Part shown: positions 19,738 through 27,541 of the stretch, in pieces
Position numbering within the stretch: position 1 is the stretch's first letter
How the letters are laid out: every line of letters starts with the position of its first letter
Made by a program: the position numbers and the translations under genes
The notes under the pieces: generated by a model
The model's input: only the letters and a program-made list of their open reading frames with translations
What the model was told of the DNA's origin: nothing
Database searches by the model: none
Source: Bosea sp. 29B
GTDB taxonomy: Bacteria; Pseudomonadota; Alphaproteobacteria; Rhizobiales; Beijerinckiaceae
Reading direction: 5' to 3'
Assembly: GCF_902506165.1 (NCBI RefSeq)
Contig: NZ_LR733817.1
Coordinates: forward strand, 3,457,937-3,521,936
Length of the DNA: 64,000 bases

Positions 19738-20297
19738 TCCTCGTCCCGCACTGCGCTCCAGGCCAGCTCCTGCGTGTAGGTGCGGATGTCGGCTGGCCAG
19801 CCCGCCGCTTGCCGGAAGAAGCCGATCTCGTCATTGGCGAAGAGCGCGCGTGTCGCCTCCTCGAAGCCCGGTAGATCGCCGGCGAGCGCGCTCATGAAGC
19901 GATAGGCCGCCTCGCGAGCGATGCGCCCTTGCGTCTCGCCGCGATCGCCACGCCGCGCCTCGTCGATCAGGCGTCTCAGTGCCTGCGAAGCGCCGCCCGG
20001 TTGCGCCGAAAGCCATTCCCAATGCCGTGGCAGCAGCGTCACCTCGCGTGCGACCACGCCGAGCTTCGGCCGTCCGCGCCCGCGTGGCTCGTCGCCCAGC
20101 CGCGCCACGATCTCGGCCGGCGTGCCGCGCAAATCGAGATCGATCACCCGCCCGCTCGTATCGTCGAAGGTCAGCAGCGCGGCTTCTGGGTGGTCGTCGA
20201 GGCGCTGCCGCACGGCGAGGGCAACCTCGGCGAGGCGGCCGCGGGCCAGGATGCTGTTGCCGTCGAAGGCGGTCGAGAGGCGGTCGGCGTCGGACAT
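19734..20297 (-). CDS. DUF2239 family protein
   Basis: 187 aa of unknown function. The sequence matches the DUF2239 layout: MSDADRLSTAFDGNSILARG at the start, LTFDDTSGRVIDLDLRGT, REVTLLPRHWEWLSAQPGGASQALRRLIDEARR in the middle, and AYRFMSALAGDLPGFEEATRALFA near the end. The central part looks like a small helical DNA-associated fold but has no catalytic motif I recognise. The ATG at 20297 was preferred to a start 28 codons upstream inside the AT-rich divergent promoter. Divergent from the GIY-YIG gene. Confidence 0.8.
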   Translation of the reverse strand: MSDADRLSTAFDGNSILARGRLAEVALAVRQRLDDHPEAALLTFDDTSGRVIDLDLRGTPAEIVARLGDEPRGRGRPKLGVVAREVTLLPRHWEWLSAQPGGASQALRRLIDEARRGDRGETQGRIAREAAYRFMSALAGDLPGFEEATRALFANDEIGFFRQAAGWPADIRTYTQELAWSAVRDED

Positions 20298-20320
20298 GGT
20301 AGATCCCCGAGTGACGCCAT

Positions 20321-20338
20321 TAAATACCCGGATAAAAA
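20321..20338. promoter_or_regulatory. Operator-like site 1 in DUF2239/GIY-YIG divergent promoter
   Basis: TAAATACCCGGATAAAAA is near-palindromic around CCGG (core TA-C-CCGG-A-TA). It lies 24 bp upstream of the DUF2239 start. Confidence 0.45.
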
Positions 20339-20350
20339 TACTTGAGTCAA

Positions 20351-20366
20351 TATTGCCCGGGTGATA
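20351..20366. promoter_or_regulatory. Operator-like site 2 in DUF2239/GIY-YIG divergent promoter
   Basis: TATTGCCCGGGTGATA is a TAT-N2-CCCGGG-N2-ATA palindrome, centred 29 bp from site 1. A possible -35 TTGAGT (20342) lies before it and AT-rich -10 candidates (GATATT, 20363) overlap its end. Confidence 0.5.
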
Positions 20367-20395
20367 TTTGCGGCGTCTCACACAAGGAGGGCGCG

Positions 20396-20731
20396 ATGCG
20401 TCACGAGGACAGGAAGGTCGCGGTCGCGGCCTATAAGGAGCGCAAGGTCGTGGCCGGCATCTATCTGGTGCGCTGCCTTGCGACCGGCGAACGCTGGGCC
20501 GGGCAGGCGCCGGACCTATCGACGATCCAGAACCGCGTCTGGTTCACGCTGCGCCATGGCAGCCATCGCGGGCGAAAGCTGCAGGACGCCTGGAATGCGC
20601 ATGGCGAAGACGCATTCGCCTTCGAGGAGATCGAGCGGCTCGACGAGAAGGCGCTGGAAGCCGGCCACGAACGCGTCATGAAGGCGCGTCTCGCGCATTG
20701 GTGCGCGGAATTGGGAGCGGAGGCAGTGTGA
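20396..20731 (+). CDS. GIY-YIG nuclease family protein
   Basis: 111-residue single-domain protein. KVVAGIYLVRCLATGERWAGQAPDLSTIQNRVWFTLRHGSHRGRKLQDAWNAHGEDAF aligns with the GIY-YIG core: GIY at about 22-24, W-A-G replacing Y-V-G, an Arg in the following helix and a conserved FEEIE-like Glu segment. The YIG half is degenerate, so nuclease activity is uncertain. The ATG at 20396 has a strong AAGGAGG 6 nt upstream. Divergent from DUF2239, with two shared palindromes between them. Confidence 0.82.
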   Translation: MRHEDRKVAVAAYKERKVVAGIYLVRCLATGERWAGQAPDLSTIQNRVWFTLRHGSHRGRKLQDAWNAHGEDAFAFEEIERLDEKALEAGHERVMKARLAHWCAELGAEAV

Positions 20732-20741
20732 AGCCCGCAGG

Positions 20742-20839
20742 CGTCATTCCCGGGCGGAGCGAAGCGCAGACCCGGGAATCTCGGGCAGGATAGGGCGCCC
20801 TTCCGTCCTGAGATGGTCGGGTCAAGCCCGACCATGACG
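20742..20839. repeat. Dispersed palindromic intergenic repeat, copy B
   Basis: About 98 bp from CGTCATTCCCGGGCGGAGCG to GTCGGGTCAAGCCCGACCAT and GACG. Its reverse complement is collinear with copy A at 16472-16578. Lies between two convergent genes (GIY-YIG and LhgO-like). Confidence 0.8.
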
Positions 20840-20854
20840 TGCAATCCGCCGTGC

Positions 20855-21958
20855 CTAGCGCAGCCGCTCCACCACCAGATCGGCGATCGCCAGCGAGCTC
20901 GTCAGCCCGGGGCTCTCGATGCCGAGCAGGTTGACCAGCCCCGGCACGCCATGCACCGCTGGCCCGTCGATGCGGAAATCCACGATCGGCTCGGTCGGCC
21001 CGTGCAGCTTCGGCCGGATGCCGGCATAGTCGGCGACGAGCGCGCCATCCGGCAGGCCGGGCCAATAGGTCCGGATCGCCGCGTAGAACTTCTCGGCGCG
21101 GGCGGGATCGACGACGAGGTCCTGGTCATCATCGACCCATTCGACATCGGGCCCGAACTTGACCCGGCCGGCCATGTCGATGGTGGCGTGGATGCCGAGG
21201 CCCGCCGCTTCCGGCACCGGATAGACCAGATGCGAGAAGGGCTGCTTTCCGAGCAGCGAGAAGTAGTTGCCCTTGGCGAAATACTGCTTCGGCACAAGCT
21301 CTGACGGAAAGCCATCGAGCTTGCCGAGCAGGCGCGGCGCGTTGTGGCCGGCCGCGTTCACCACGGTGTTCGCGGTATAGGTCGCGGGATCGTCGCCGCC
21401 GAAATCGACACTGAAGCCATCCGCCTCCCGTCGCCATGCCAGGATCGGCGTGTTGAGGGCCAGCGAGCCGCCGGCCGCCTCGCACTCGCCGAGTAGCGAC
21501 AGCATCAGCGCGTGGCTGTCGACCACGCCGGTCTCGGGCGAGAGCAGGGCGACCTCGCAGGTCACTTCCGGCTCCAGCACCTTGGCCTGCGCGCCATCGA
21601 GCCAGCGTACCGAGGTCACGCCCGAGGCTTCGGCGCGCGCCGCGATGGTTTCCAGCGCGGGGCGCTGGCCGGCATGGGTACCGACGATCAGCTTGCCGCA
21701 GGCTTTGTGCGGCAGGCCGCGCTCACGCAGATAGGCGTAGAGGCGCTGGCGCCCCTCGACGCAGACCCGCGCCTTCAGCGAGCCCGGCGGATAATAGATG
21801 CCGGCATGGATGACCTCGCTGTTGCGGGCTGAGGTCTGGGTGCCGATGCCGTCCGCGGCCTCGGCGATCACGACCTCACGGCCGGCGAGCGCAAGCGCGC
21901 GCGCCGTCGCGAGGCCGACGACGCCGGCCCCGATCACCAGGCAGTCGATGTCGCTCAT
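20855..21958 (-). CDS. FAD-dependent oxidoreductase, L-2-hydroxyglutarate dehydrogenase-like (LhgO family)
   Basis: 367 aa. A DAO-type FAD fold starts with CLVIGAGVVGLATARALALAG (residues 6-26). TSARNSEVIHAGIYYPPGSLKA follows near 42-63, the LhgO/L2HGDH signature, then NAAGHNAPRLL, KGNYFSLLG, and the C-terminal FAD contact VNLLGIESPGLTSSLAIADLV. The reaction is probably oxidation of L-2-hydroxyglutarate or a related hydroxy acid. Its ATG overlaps the stop of the upstream M20 amidohydrolase (ATGA), forming a two-gene operon. Confidence 0.87.
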   Translation of the reverse strand: MSDIDCLVIGAGVVGLATARALALAGREVVIAEAADGIGTQTSARNSEVIHAGIYYPPGSLKARVCVEGRQRLYAYLRERGLPHKACGKLIVGTHAGQRPALETIAARAEASGVTSVRWLDGAQAKVLEPEVTCEVALLSPETGVVDSHALMLSLLGECEAAGGSLALNTPILAWRREADGFSVDFGGDDPATYTANTVVNAAGHNAPRLLGKLDGFPSELVPKQYFAKGNYFSLLGKQPFSHLVYPVPEAAGLGIHATIDMAGRVKFGPDVEWVDDDQDLVVDPARAEKFYAAIRTYWPGLPDGALVADYAGIRPKLHGPTEPIVDFRIDGPAVHGVPGLVNLLGIESPGLTSSLAIADLVVERLR

Positions 21959-23130
21959 GCCGCGCGCTGCGGCATCGCCATCTCGACCAGGCTCGCCCAG
22001 TAGGTCATGCCCACCGGAATCGCCTTGTCGTTGAACTCATAGGCGGGGTGGTGCAGCCCGGCTGACTCGCCATTGCCCATGAAGATGTAGGCGCCAGGGC
22101 GCTCCTCGAGCATGAAGGAGAAGTCTTCCGAGCCCATGGTCGGCGGCACCGCGGTGTCGATCGCCTCCTTGCCGAAGGTGCTCTTCGTCGCGCTGGTGAC
22201 GAAGTCGGTCTGGCCGGCATGGTTGAAGGTGACCGGGTAGCCGCGATCATATTCGATGGTGACGCTGAGGCCGAAAGCCTGGCAGGTGCCGGTGACGATC
22301 TCGCGCAGGCGCTTCTCGGCGAGGTCGCGCATGTCCGGCGAAAGCGTGCGGACCGTGCCCTTGATCTCGACATGCTGCGGAATGACGTTGAAAGCCGTGC
22401 CTGCCTGCAGCGCCGTCACCGAGACGACGAGGGAATCGAGCGGATCGGCATTGCGCGAGGCGATGGTCTGCAGCGAGGTGACGAGCTGGCAGGCGGCGAC
22501 CAGCGGATCGATCGTCTCGTTCGGCTTGGCGGCATGGCCGCCGCGGCCTTCGAGCTTGAGCAGGAACTTGTCGGCTGCCGCCATCATCGGGCCCTTGCGG
22601 ATGGCGAACTGGCCGATCGGTAGACCGGGCATGTTGTGCAGGCCGTAGACCTCCTGCACGCCGAAGCGCTCCATCATACCGTCGGCGCACATCTCGCGGC
22701 CGCCGCCGCCACCTTCCTCGGCCGGCTGGAAGATCACGATCGCGGTGCCGTCGAAATCGCGGGTCTGCGCCAGATACTTGGCGGCGCCCAGCAGCATGGC
22801 GGTGTGCCCGTCATGGCCGCAGGCGTGCATCTTGCCCGCTACGGTCGAGCGATGCTCGAGATTGGTTTCCTCATGGATCGGCAGTGCGTCCATGTCGGCG
22901 CGCAGGCCGATGACCTTGCCGGAATCCTGGCCCTTGCCTCTGATCACGCCGACGACGCCGGTGCGCCCGATCCCGGTGACGACCTCGTCGACGCCCCATT
23001 CCCTCAGCTTGTCGGCGACGATGCCGGCGGTGCGCTCGACGTCGAAGAGCAGCTCGGGATGGCGATGGAAGTCGCGGCGGATCGCGCTGATCTCGGGTTC
23101 GATCGCGGCGATGAGATCGGATTTGGGCAT
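21955..23130 (-). CDS. M20 family amidohydrolase (hippurate/N-acyl amino acid hydrolase-like)
   Basis: 391-residue dinuclear metallohydrolase removing acyl groups from N-acyl amino acids. Metal-site motifs: HACGHDGHTAMLLGAAKYL with Cys104 and His106, QPAEEGGGGG with the catalytic Glu pair, and GSEDFSFML near the end. The M20D insertion/dimerisation domain carries GRGGHAAKPNETIDP. The start was placed at the ATG at 23130 (MPKSDLIAAIEPEISAIRRDFHRHPEL), because the 51 upstream codons are not protein-like. First gene of the operon with the LhgO-like oxidoreductase. Confidence 0.9.
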   Translation of the reverse strand: MPKSDLIAAIEPEISAIRRDFHRHPELLFDVERTAGIVADKLREWGVDEVVTGIGRTGVVGVIRGKGQDSGKVIGLRADMDALPIHEETNLEHRSTVAGKMHACGHDGHTAMLLGAAKYLAQTRDFDGTAIVIFQPAEEGGGGGREMCADGMMERFGVQEVYGLHNMPGLPIGQFAIRKGPMMAAADKFLLKLEGRGGHAAKPNETIDPLVAACQLVTSLQTIASRNADPLDSLVVSVTALQAGTAFNVIPQHVEIKGTVRTLSPDMRDLAEKRLREIVTGTCQAFGLSVTIEYDRGYPVTFNHAGQTDFVTSATKSTFGKEAIDTAVPPTMGSEDFSFMLEERPGAYIFMGNGESAGLHHPAYEFNDKAIPVGMTYWASLVEMAMPQRAA

Positions 23131-23358
23131 TGTGTCCTCGACAGGTCGCGGCCCTGCGGAAAGCAGGTCGGCAGAAAACGGGTTGCCAGGCGCGCACGCT
23201 AGCCCGGAGCCATGTCTCCTGTCCAAGCCGAATGCGGCATGAGGGGTGGGAGGCTGGCGAATGCGTAGCGCCCCGCTGTCCACATCGCTGCGAAAGCGTT
23301 AAGAGCCACGCAACCGGAGAGTGTCGCTCCGGGCGATCCCGAGCTGACGAGCGCTGCC

Positions 23359-24309
23359 ATGTCCGAGGCGAACACCATCCGCGATGTCACGATCCCGGAG
23401 CTGCCGAACCATTATCGCGGCAAGGTCCGCGAGAATTACGACCTGCCGGACGGCCGCCGGATCATCATCGCCACCGATCGCCTGTCCGCCTTCGACCGCG
23501 CCATCGCCTGCATTCCGTTCAAGGGGCAGGTGCTGACGCAGACGGCGCGCTTCTGCTTCGAGCAGACCGCCGACATCTGCCCCAACCATGTCCTCGATTA
23601 CCCCGACCCGAATGTCGTGGTCGGCCAGCGGCTCGACATCCTCCCCGTGGAGATCGTGGTGCGCGGCTATCTCGCCGGTACCACCGGCACCTCGATCCTG
23701 ACCATGTACAAGCAGGGTCAGCGGGAGATGTATGGCGCCCGCTTCCCCGACGGTCTCCGGGACAACGAGGCGCTGCCGCAGGCGATCATCACCCCGACCA
23801 GCAAGGCCTTCGACGGCGGCCATGACGAGCCGCTCTCGCCGGCGCAGATTCTGGAGCAGGGGCTGCTGACAACGGAGCAATGGGAGACGCTGTCGGACTA
23901 TGCGCTGAAGCTCTTCGCGCGCGGTCAGAAGCTCGCGGCCGAGCGCGGCCTCATCCTCGCCGACACTAAATACGAGTTCGGCACCGATGCCGACGGCAGG
24001 ATCATCCTGGCCGACGAGATCCACACCCCCGATTCGAGCCGCTACTGGTTCGCTGGCAGCTATCCCGAGCGCTTCGCGAAGGGGGAGAAGCCCGAGAGCT
24101 TCGACAAGGATTTCGTACGCAACTGGGTCGCGGCGCGTTGCGACCCCTATAACGAGCCGATCCCCGCGATCCCGGACGAGCTGATCGAGCAGACCTCGCA
24201 GGTCTATATCCGGGCCTTCGAGACGATCACCGGCCAGACCTTCGTGCCGCCGGCGGTCGATGTGCCGCCGCTGGAGCGGATCCGGCGGAACCTGGCGCGT
24301 TATTTCTGA
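23359..24309 (+). CDS. purC: Phosphoribosylaminoimidazole-succinocarboxamide synthase
   Basis: 316-residue SAICAR synthetase of de novo purine synthesis. [38 protein letters not shown] (about 19-56) is the ATP-binding and active-site start; [27 protein letters not shown] and [14 protein letters not shown] follow in order. This is the longer form (about 300 residues), unlike the 237-residue E. coli type. Monocistronic. A GC-rich inverted repeat (CGGCTCGG with CCGAGCCG) lies 9 bp after the stop but has no U-run. Confidence 0.96.
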   Translation: MSEANTIRDVTIPELPNHYRGKVRENYDLPDGRRIIIATDRLSAFDRAIACIPFKGQVLTQTARFCFEQTADICPNHVLDYPDPNVVVGQRLDILPVEIVVRGYLAGTTGTSILTMYKQGQREMYGARFPDGLRDNEALPQAIITPTSKAFDGGHDEPLSPAQILEQGLLTTEQWETLSDYALKLFARGQKLAAERGLILADTKYEFGTDADGRIILADEIHTPDSSRYWFAGSYPERFAKGEKPESFDKDFVRNWVAARCDPYNEPIPAIPDELIEQTSQVYIRAFETITGQTFVPPAVDVPPLERIRRNLARYF

Positions 24310-24406
24310 GCGGGTTGCGGCTCGGCTGGCCCGAGCCGGCGCCACGGAACAGCCGCAGTGCGCGCGCGTTAATGGTTGACCGTCCTTGTCGCCGAGGGAG
24401 GCTGCC

Positions 24407-24982
24407 ATGCGCCGCCTGATCGTTCTTGCCGCTTCGCTTGTTCCCCTGCTCGCCTTCTCCGCCAACGACGTCTCCGCGCAGGCCTTGAGCGGCGGTGCCT
24501 TTCCAGGCGGCGGTCCCCGCGTGGGTGGCGCTCTCAGCGGTGGAGGCCGGGCCTTGTCCGGTGGCGGCTTCGGCGGTGGCAATCGTGCCGCCTTGGGCGG
24601 CGCAGGCTACGGCTATCGCGGCGGTTCCTACCGCGGTGGCGGCAATTGGGGCTACCGCCCCAACCGCTGGTCTGGCGGCGGCTATTACGGGCGGCGCGGC
24701 TATTATGGCGGCGGCTGGGGATGGGGCGGCGGGGCCCTGGCAGCCGGCGCCATTCTCGGCAGTGCCGCAGCCTATCCCTATTACTATGGCGCGCCGTATT
24801 ACGACGAGCCGGCCTATTATTATTACCGCAGGCCCTATTACGCCGCTCCGGTGTCGTCAGGCATTGGCGACTACTGCCGGACGCCGATCCGGACTTGCCA
24901 GTTGATCAATCCGGCCGAGCTCGGCGCGAGCTGCTCGTGCCGGGTCGCCGGCGGGCGGGCTCGCGGCAGCGTCGTTCCTTAG
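24407..24982 (+). CDS. Secreted Gly/Tyr-rich protein with C-terminal Cys motif
   Basis: 191 aa, no family recognised. A Sec signal (MRRLIVLAASLVPLLAFSANDVSAQA) is followed by a low-complexity part rich in GGG, GGY and YYG repeats (about 30-110), a short hydrophobic stretch (ALAAGAILGSAAA), a tyrosine-dense block (YPYYYGAPYYDEPAYYYYRRPYY) and a tail with four Cys in YCRTPIRTCQ and ASCSCRVAGG. Similar Gly/Tyr-rich exported proteins are common in Hyphomicrobiales and probably sit in or on the envelope. The ATG at 24407 follows GGGAGG at ideal spacing. Confidence 0.75.
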   Translation: MRRLIVLAASLVPLLAFSANDVSAQALSGGAFPGGGPRVGGALSGGGRALSGGGFGGGNRAALGGAGYGYRGGSYRGGGNWGYRPNRWSGGGYYGRRGYYGGGWGWGGGALAAGAILGSAAAYPYYYGAPYYDEPAYYYYRRPYYAAPVSSGIGDYCRTPIRTCQLINPAELGASCSCRVAGGRARGSVVP

Positions 24983-25034
24983 GAGCTGCACGCTAAACGA
25001 GCGCGCGCCGTGACCTGCGCTCTTTCCGTCTGCC

Positions 25035-26003
25035 TCAGACCCCGAATTCCTGCCGCCAGCGCTCGATGTCGTCGAGCGCGACGTTCGAGCCGCACAGCAC
25101 CAGGGCGACGCGATCCCCCGGCTTGAACTGATCCTTGCGCGCCATCGCGGCCGCGACCGTGCAGGAGGCGGCCGGTTCGAGCAGGACGCGCCCGTTCTGC
25201 AACACCCAGACCAGTTCTCTCACGGCTTCCGTGTCCGACACCACGACGATCTCTTCGAGGAATTGGCGCGCTGCCGCCATGGTCCGCTCGGTCGCGAAGG
25301 GCGCTCCGAGCGTGCGCGCGATCGAGGTCGGGCGGATCGGTACCGGCTTTCCAGCCTCCAGTGCCTGCGTCATCGTCGTCGCGCCTTCGGTCTCGACGCC
25401 ATGGATGCGCACGGCGGGGTCCAGCCCCTTCAGTGCCGCGCCGACGCCTGCCGAGAAACCGCCGCCGCCGATCGAGATGAAGACATGGTCGATCCGCCCG
25501 CCGGCATCGGCCGCGAGCTCGAGGCCGACCGTGCCATGGCCGGCGATGATCGCCGGATCGTCATAGGAATGGACATGGGTCATGCCCTTGCCCTCGTATT
25601 CCTCTGCCTTGGAGAAGGCAGCCAGCGCGTCCTCGCAGAGCTCGACCTCGCCGCCCGCCTCCTGCGTCAGGCGGATGTTGAGCGGTGCGACGTTCTTCGG
25701 CATCAGCACCAGGGCCTTGATGCCGAGCATGCTGGCGACCAGCGAGACCGCGATCGCGTGGTTGCCGCCGGAGACGGTGACGACGCCGCGCGCCCGCTCG
25801 GCGTCGGAGAGCCCGAGCAGCTTGTTGTAGCAGCCGCGCACCTTGAACGAGCCGGCGAGCTGAAGGCTCTCGACCTTGACCACGGTCTCGACGCCGAGTC
25901 GGGCCGAGAGGCCGGCGCTCATGAAGGTCGGCGTGCGCCGGACCTTGCCGGCGATGCGGGTGGCGGCGGCCTGGATATCGGCGAGGGAGACGTCGAAGAG
26001 CAT
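25035..26003 (-). CDS. Threonine/serine dehydratase-like PLP enzyme
   Basis: 322-residue fold-type II PLP enzyme of the threonine dehydratase/serine racemase group. Schiff-base Lys54 is in LAGSFKVRGCYNKL, TVSGGNHAIAVSLVASMLG is the substrate loop, and ISIGGGGFSAGVGAALK is the phosphate-binding glycine loop. There is no C-terminal ACT domain, so it is the short catabolic-type form. Ammonia-releasing dehydration of Ser/Thr or a hydroxy-aspartate-like substrate is expected. The ATG at 26003 is preferred to a start 40 codons upstream. Divergent from argE-like. Confidence 0.87.
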   Translation of the reverse strand: MLFDVSLADIQAAATRIAGKVRRTPTFMSAGLSARLGVETVVKVESLQLAGSFKVRGCYNKLLGLSDAERARGVVTVSGGNHAIAVSLVASMLGIKALVLMPKNVAPLNIRLTQEAGGEVELCEDALAAFSKAEEYEGKGMTHVHSYDDPAIIAGHGTVGLELAADAGGRIDHVFISIGGGGFSAGVGAALKGLDPAVRIHGVETEGATTMTQALEAGKPVPIRPTSIARTLGAPFATERTMAAARQFLEEIVVVSDTEAVRELVWVLQNGRVLLEPAASCTVAAAMARKDQFKPGDRVALVLCGSNVALDDIERWRQEFGV

Positions 26004-26155
26004 GGCGGACTCACGGGGAAGCTTTGCTTGGCCGGCACATGAGCGCGCCGGGCGCAGCCCGGTCAAGCGCGCAGAAGCGATTGACGACAGGCAATGCCAG
26101 CGTAGCCTGCCGGCACGGTTCATGCCTCTCGGCCGATTTCTGGAGATTTTTACCC

Positions 26156-27304
26156 GTGCGATATTCCCCCAAGGAAATGCTGGCCAAGCTGGTGTCGTTC
26201 AACACCGAGTCCTGGCGCAGCAATCTCGAGCTGATCCATTTCTGCCGCGACTATCTCGCGGCGCATGGGGTCGAGAGCACGATCGTGCCGAGCCCGGACG
26301 GCGAGAAGGCCAATCTCTACGCGACTGTGGGCCCCAAGGTCGAAGGCGGCATCGTCCTCTCCGGCCATACCGATGTCGTTCCGGTCGAGGGCCAGGACTG
26401 GAGTTCCGATCCGTGGACGCTGACCGAACGCGACGGCAAGCTCTATGGCCGCGGCTCCTGCGATATGAAGGGGTTCGATGCGATCGCGCTGGCGCTGGTG
26501 CCGGAGATGCTGGAAGCGGGCTTGAAGCGGCCCTTCCACATCGCGCTCTCCTATGACGAGGAGGTTGGCTGCATCGGCGCCGCGATCATGATCGACGCCA
26601 TGGCGGAGGCGGGCTTGAAGCCGTCGGCGGTGATCGTCGGCGAGCCCTCGATGATGCAGGTCGTCACTGGCCACAAGGGTGGCACGCGCATGAAGACGAC
26701 GGTGCGCGGCCACGCCGTGCATTCGAGCCGCGTCGATATCGGCGTGCCCGCTGTGATGGTCGCCGGCAAGCTGATCGCCTGGCACGATGACGTCATGCAG
26801 GAGAACAAGGCGAAGGCTAAAGCCGGCATTGCGTTCGAGCCGCCCTATTCGACGCTGCATGTCGGTGTCGTCGCCGGCGGCACGGCGGTCAACATCACCG
26901 CCGAGCATGCCAGCTTCAGCCATGAGGTTCGCGTCATGCCGGGCGACAATGCGGACTATGTCGCGCGCTATCGGGCGAAGATCGCCGAGCTCGAAGGGCC
27001 GATGAAAGCGATCGCCCCCGAAACCGGCATCACGATGGAGATCACCTCGCAGACGCCGCCGTTGGCGCCGGAGAAAGACGGGGTGGCCGAGACGCTGTCC
27101 CGCCGCGTCACCGGCGACAATGGCAGCCATGTCGTCGCCTATGGTACGGAGGGCGGCCTGTTCCAGGCGGCTGGCTGGTCGACGGTGGTCTGCGGGCCCG
27201 GGGATATCGCCCAGGCGCACCAGCCGGACGAGTTCCTCACCGTGGCCCAGCTCGACGCCGGCACCGCCTTCGTCCGTGCGCTGATCACGGAGCTGGCCCG
27301 CTGA
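26156..27304 (+). CDS. argE: Acetylornithine deacetylase-like M20 peptidase (ArgE family)
   Basis: 382 aa. ArgE/DapE-type dinuclear zinc hydrolase: SGHTDVVPVEGQDWSSDPW and LYGRGSCDMKGFDAIAL carry the metal His and Asp ligands, SYDEEVGCIGA the catalytic Glu, and GTEGGLFQAAGW and GPGDIAQAHQPDEF the C-terminal motifs. Most likely it deacetylates N-acetylornithine in arginine synthesis, though paralogues act on other acyl amino acids. GTG at 26156 (MRYSPKEMLAKLVSFNTES) with GGAG 10 nt upstream; ATG at 26177 is possible but would trim the conserved N-terminus. Confidence 0.86.
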   Translation: MRYSPKEMLAKLVSFNTESWRSNLELIHFCRDYLAAHGVESTIVPSPDGEKANLYATVGPKVEGGIVLSGHTDVVPVEGQDWSSDPWTLTERDGKLYGRGSCDMKGFDAIALALVPEMLEAGLKRPFHIALSYDEEVGCIGAAIMIDAMAEAGLKPSAVIVGEPSMMQVVTGHKGGTRMKTTVRGHAVHSSRVDIGVPAVMVAGKLIAWHDDVMQENKAKAKAGIAFEPPYSTLHVGVVAGGTAVNITAEHASFSHEVRVMPGDNADYVARYRAKIAELEGPMKAIAPETGITMEITSQTPPLAPEKDGVAETLSRRVTGDNGSHVVAYGTEGGLFQAAGWSTVVCGPGDIAQAHQPDEFLTVAQLDAGTAFVRALITELAR

Positions 27305-27541
27305 GAGCGCAGGGCGGGGCGCTTCATTGCAGGCTTTTGCCCCGCCCTTCGCAGCTTCGTGCGTTGCATTAGTTGGATTCGCAACAAAGTTCGATCTGGG
27401 ACGAAGTCGATCGACCGCACTGGACGCGGGCTTCGAACCGTCATTAATCTGCCGCCTTCGTCGGTCCGCCGCCAAAATAAGCAGGCAGCCGGCACCGCTC
27501 CTGGGGAGGAGTGGTTTCTAACCAAACGGGAGCAGTCTCAC

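Noticed and set aside
24318..24338. Rho-independent terminator after purC
   Set aside because: There is a GC-rich inverted repeat but no U-run after it; kept only as a note in the purC entry.
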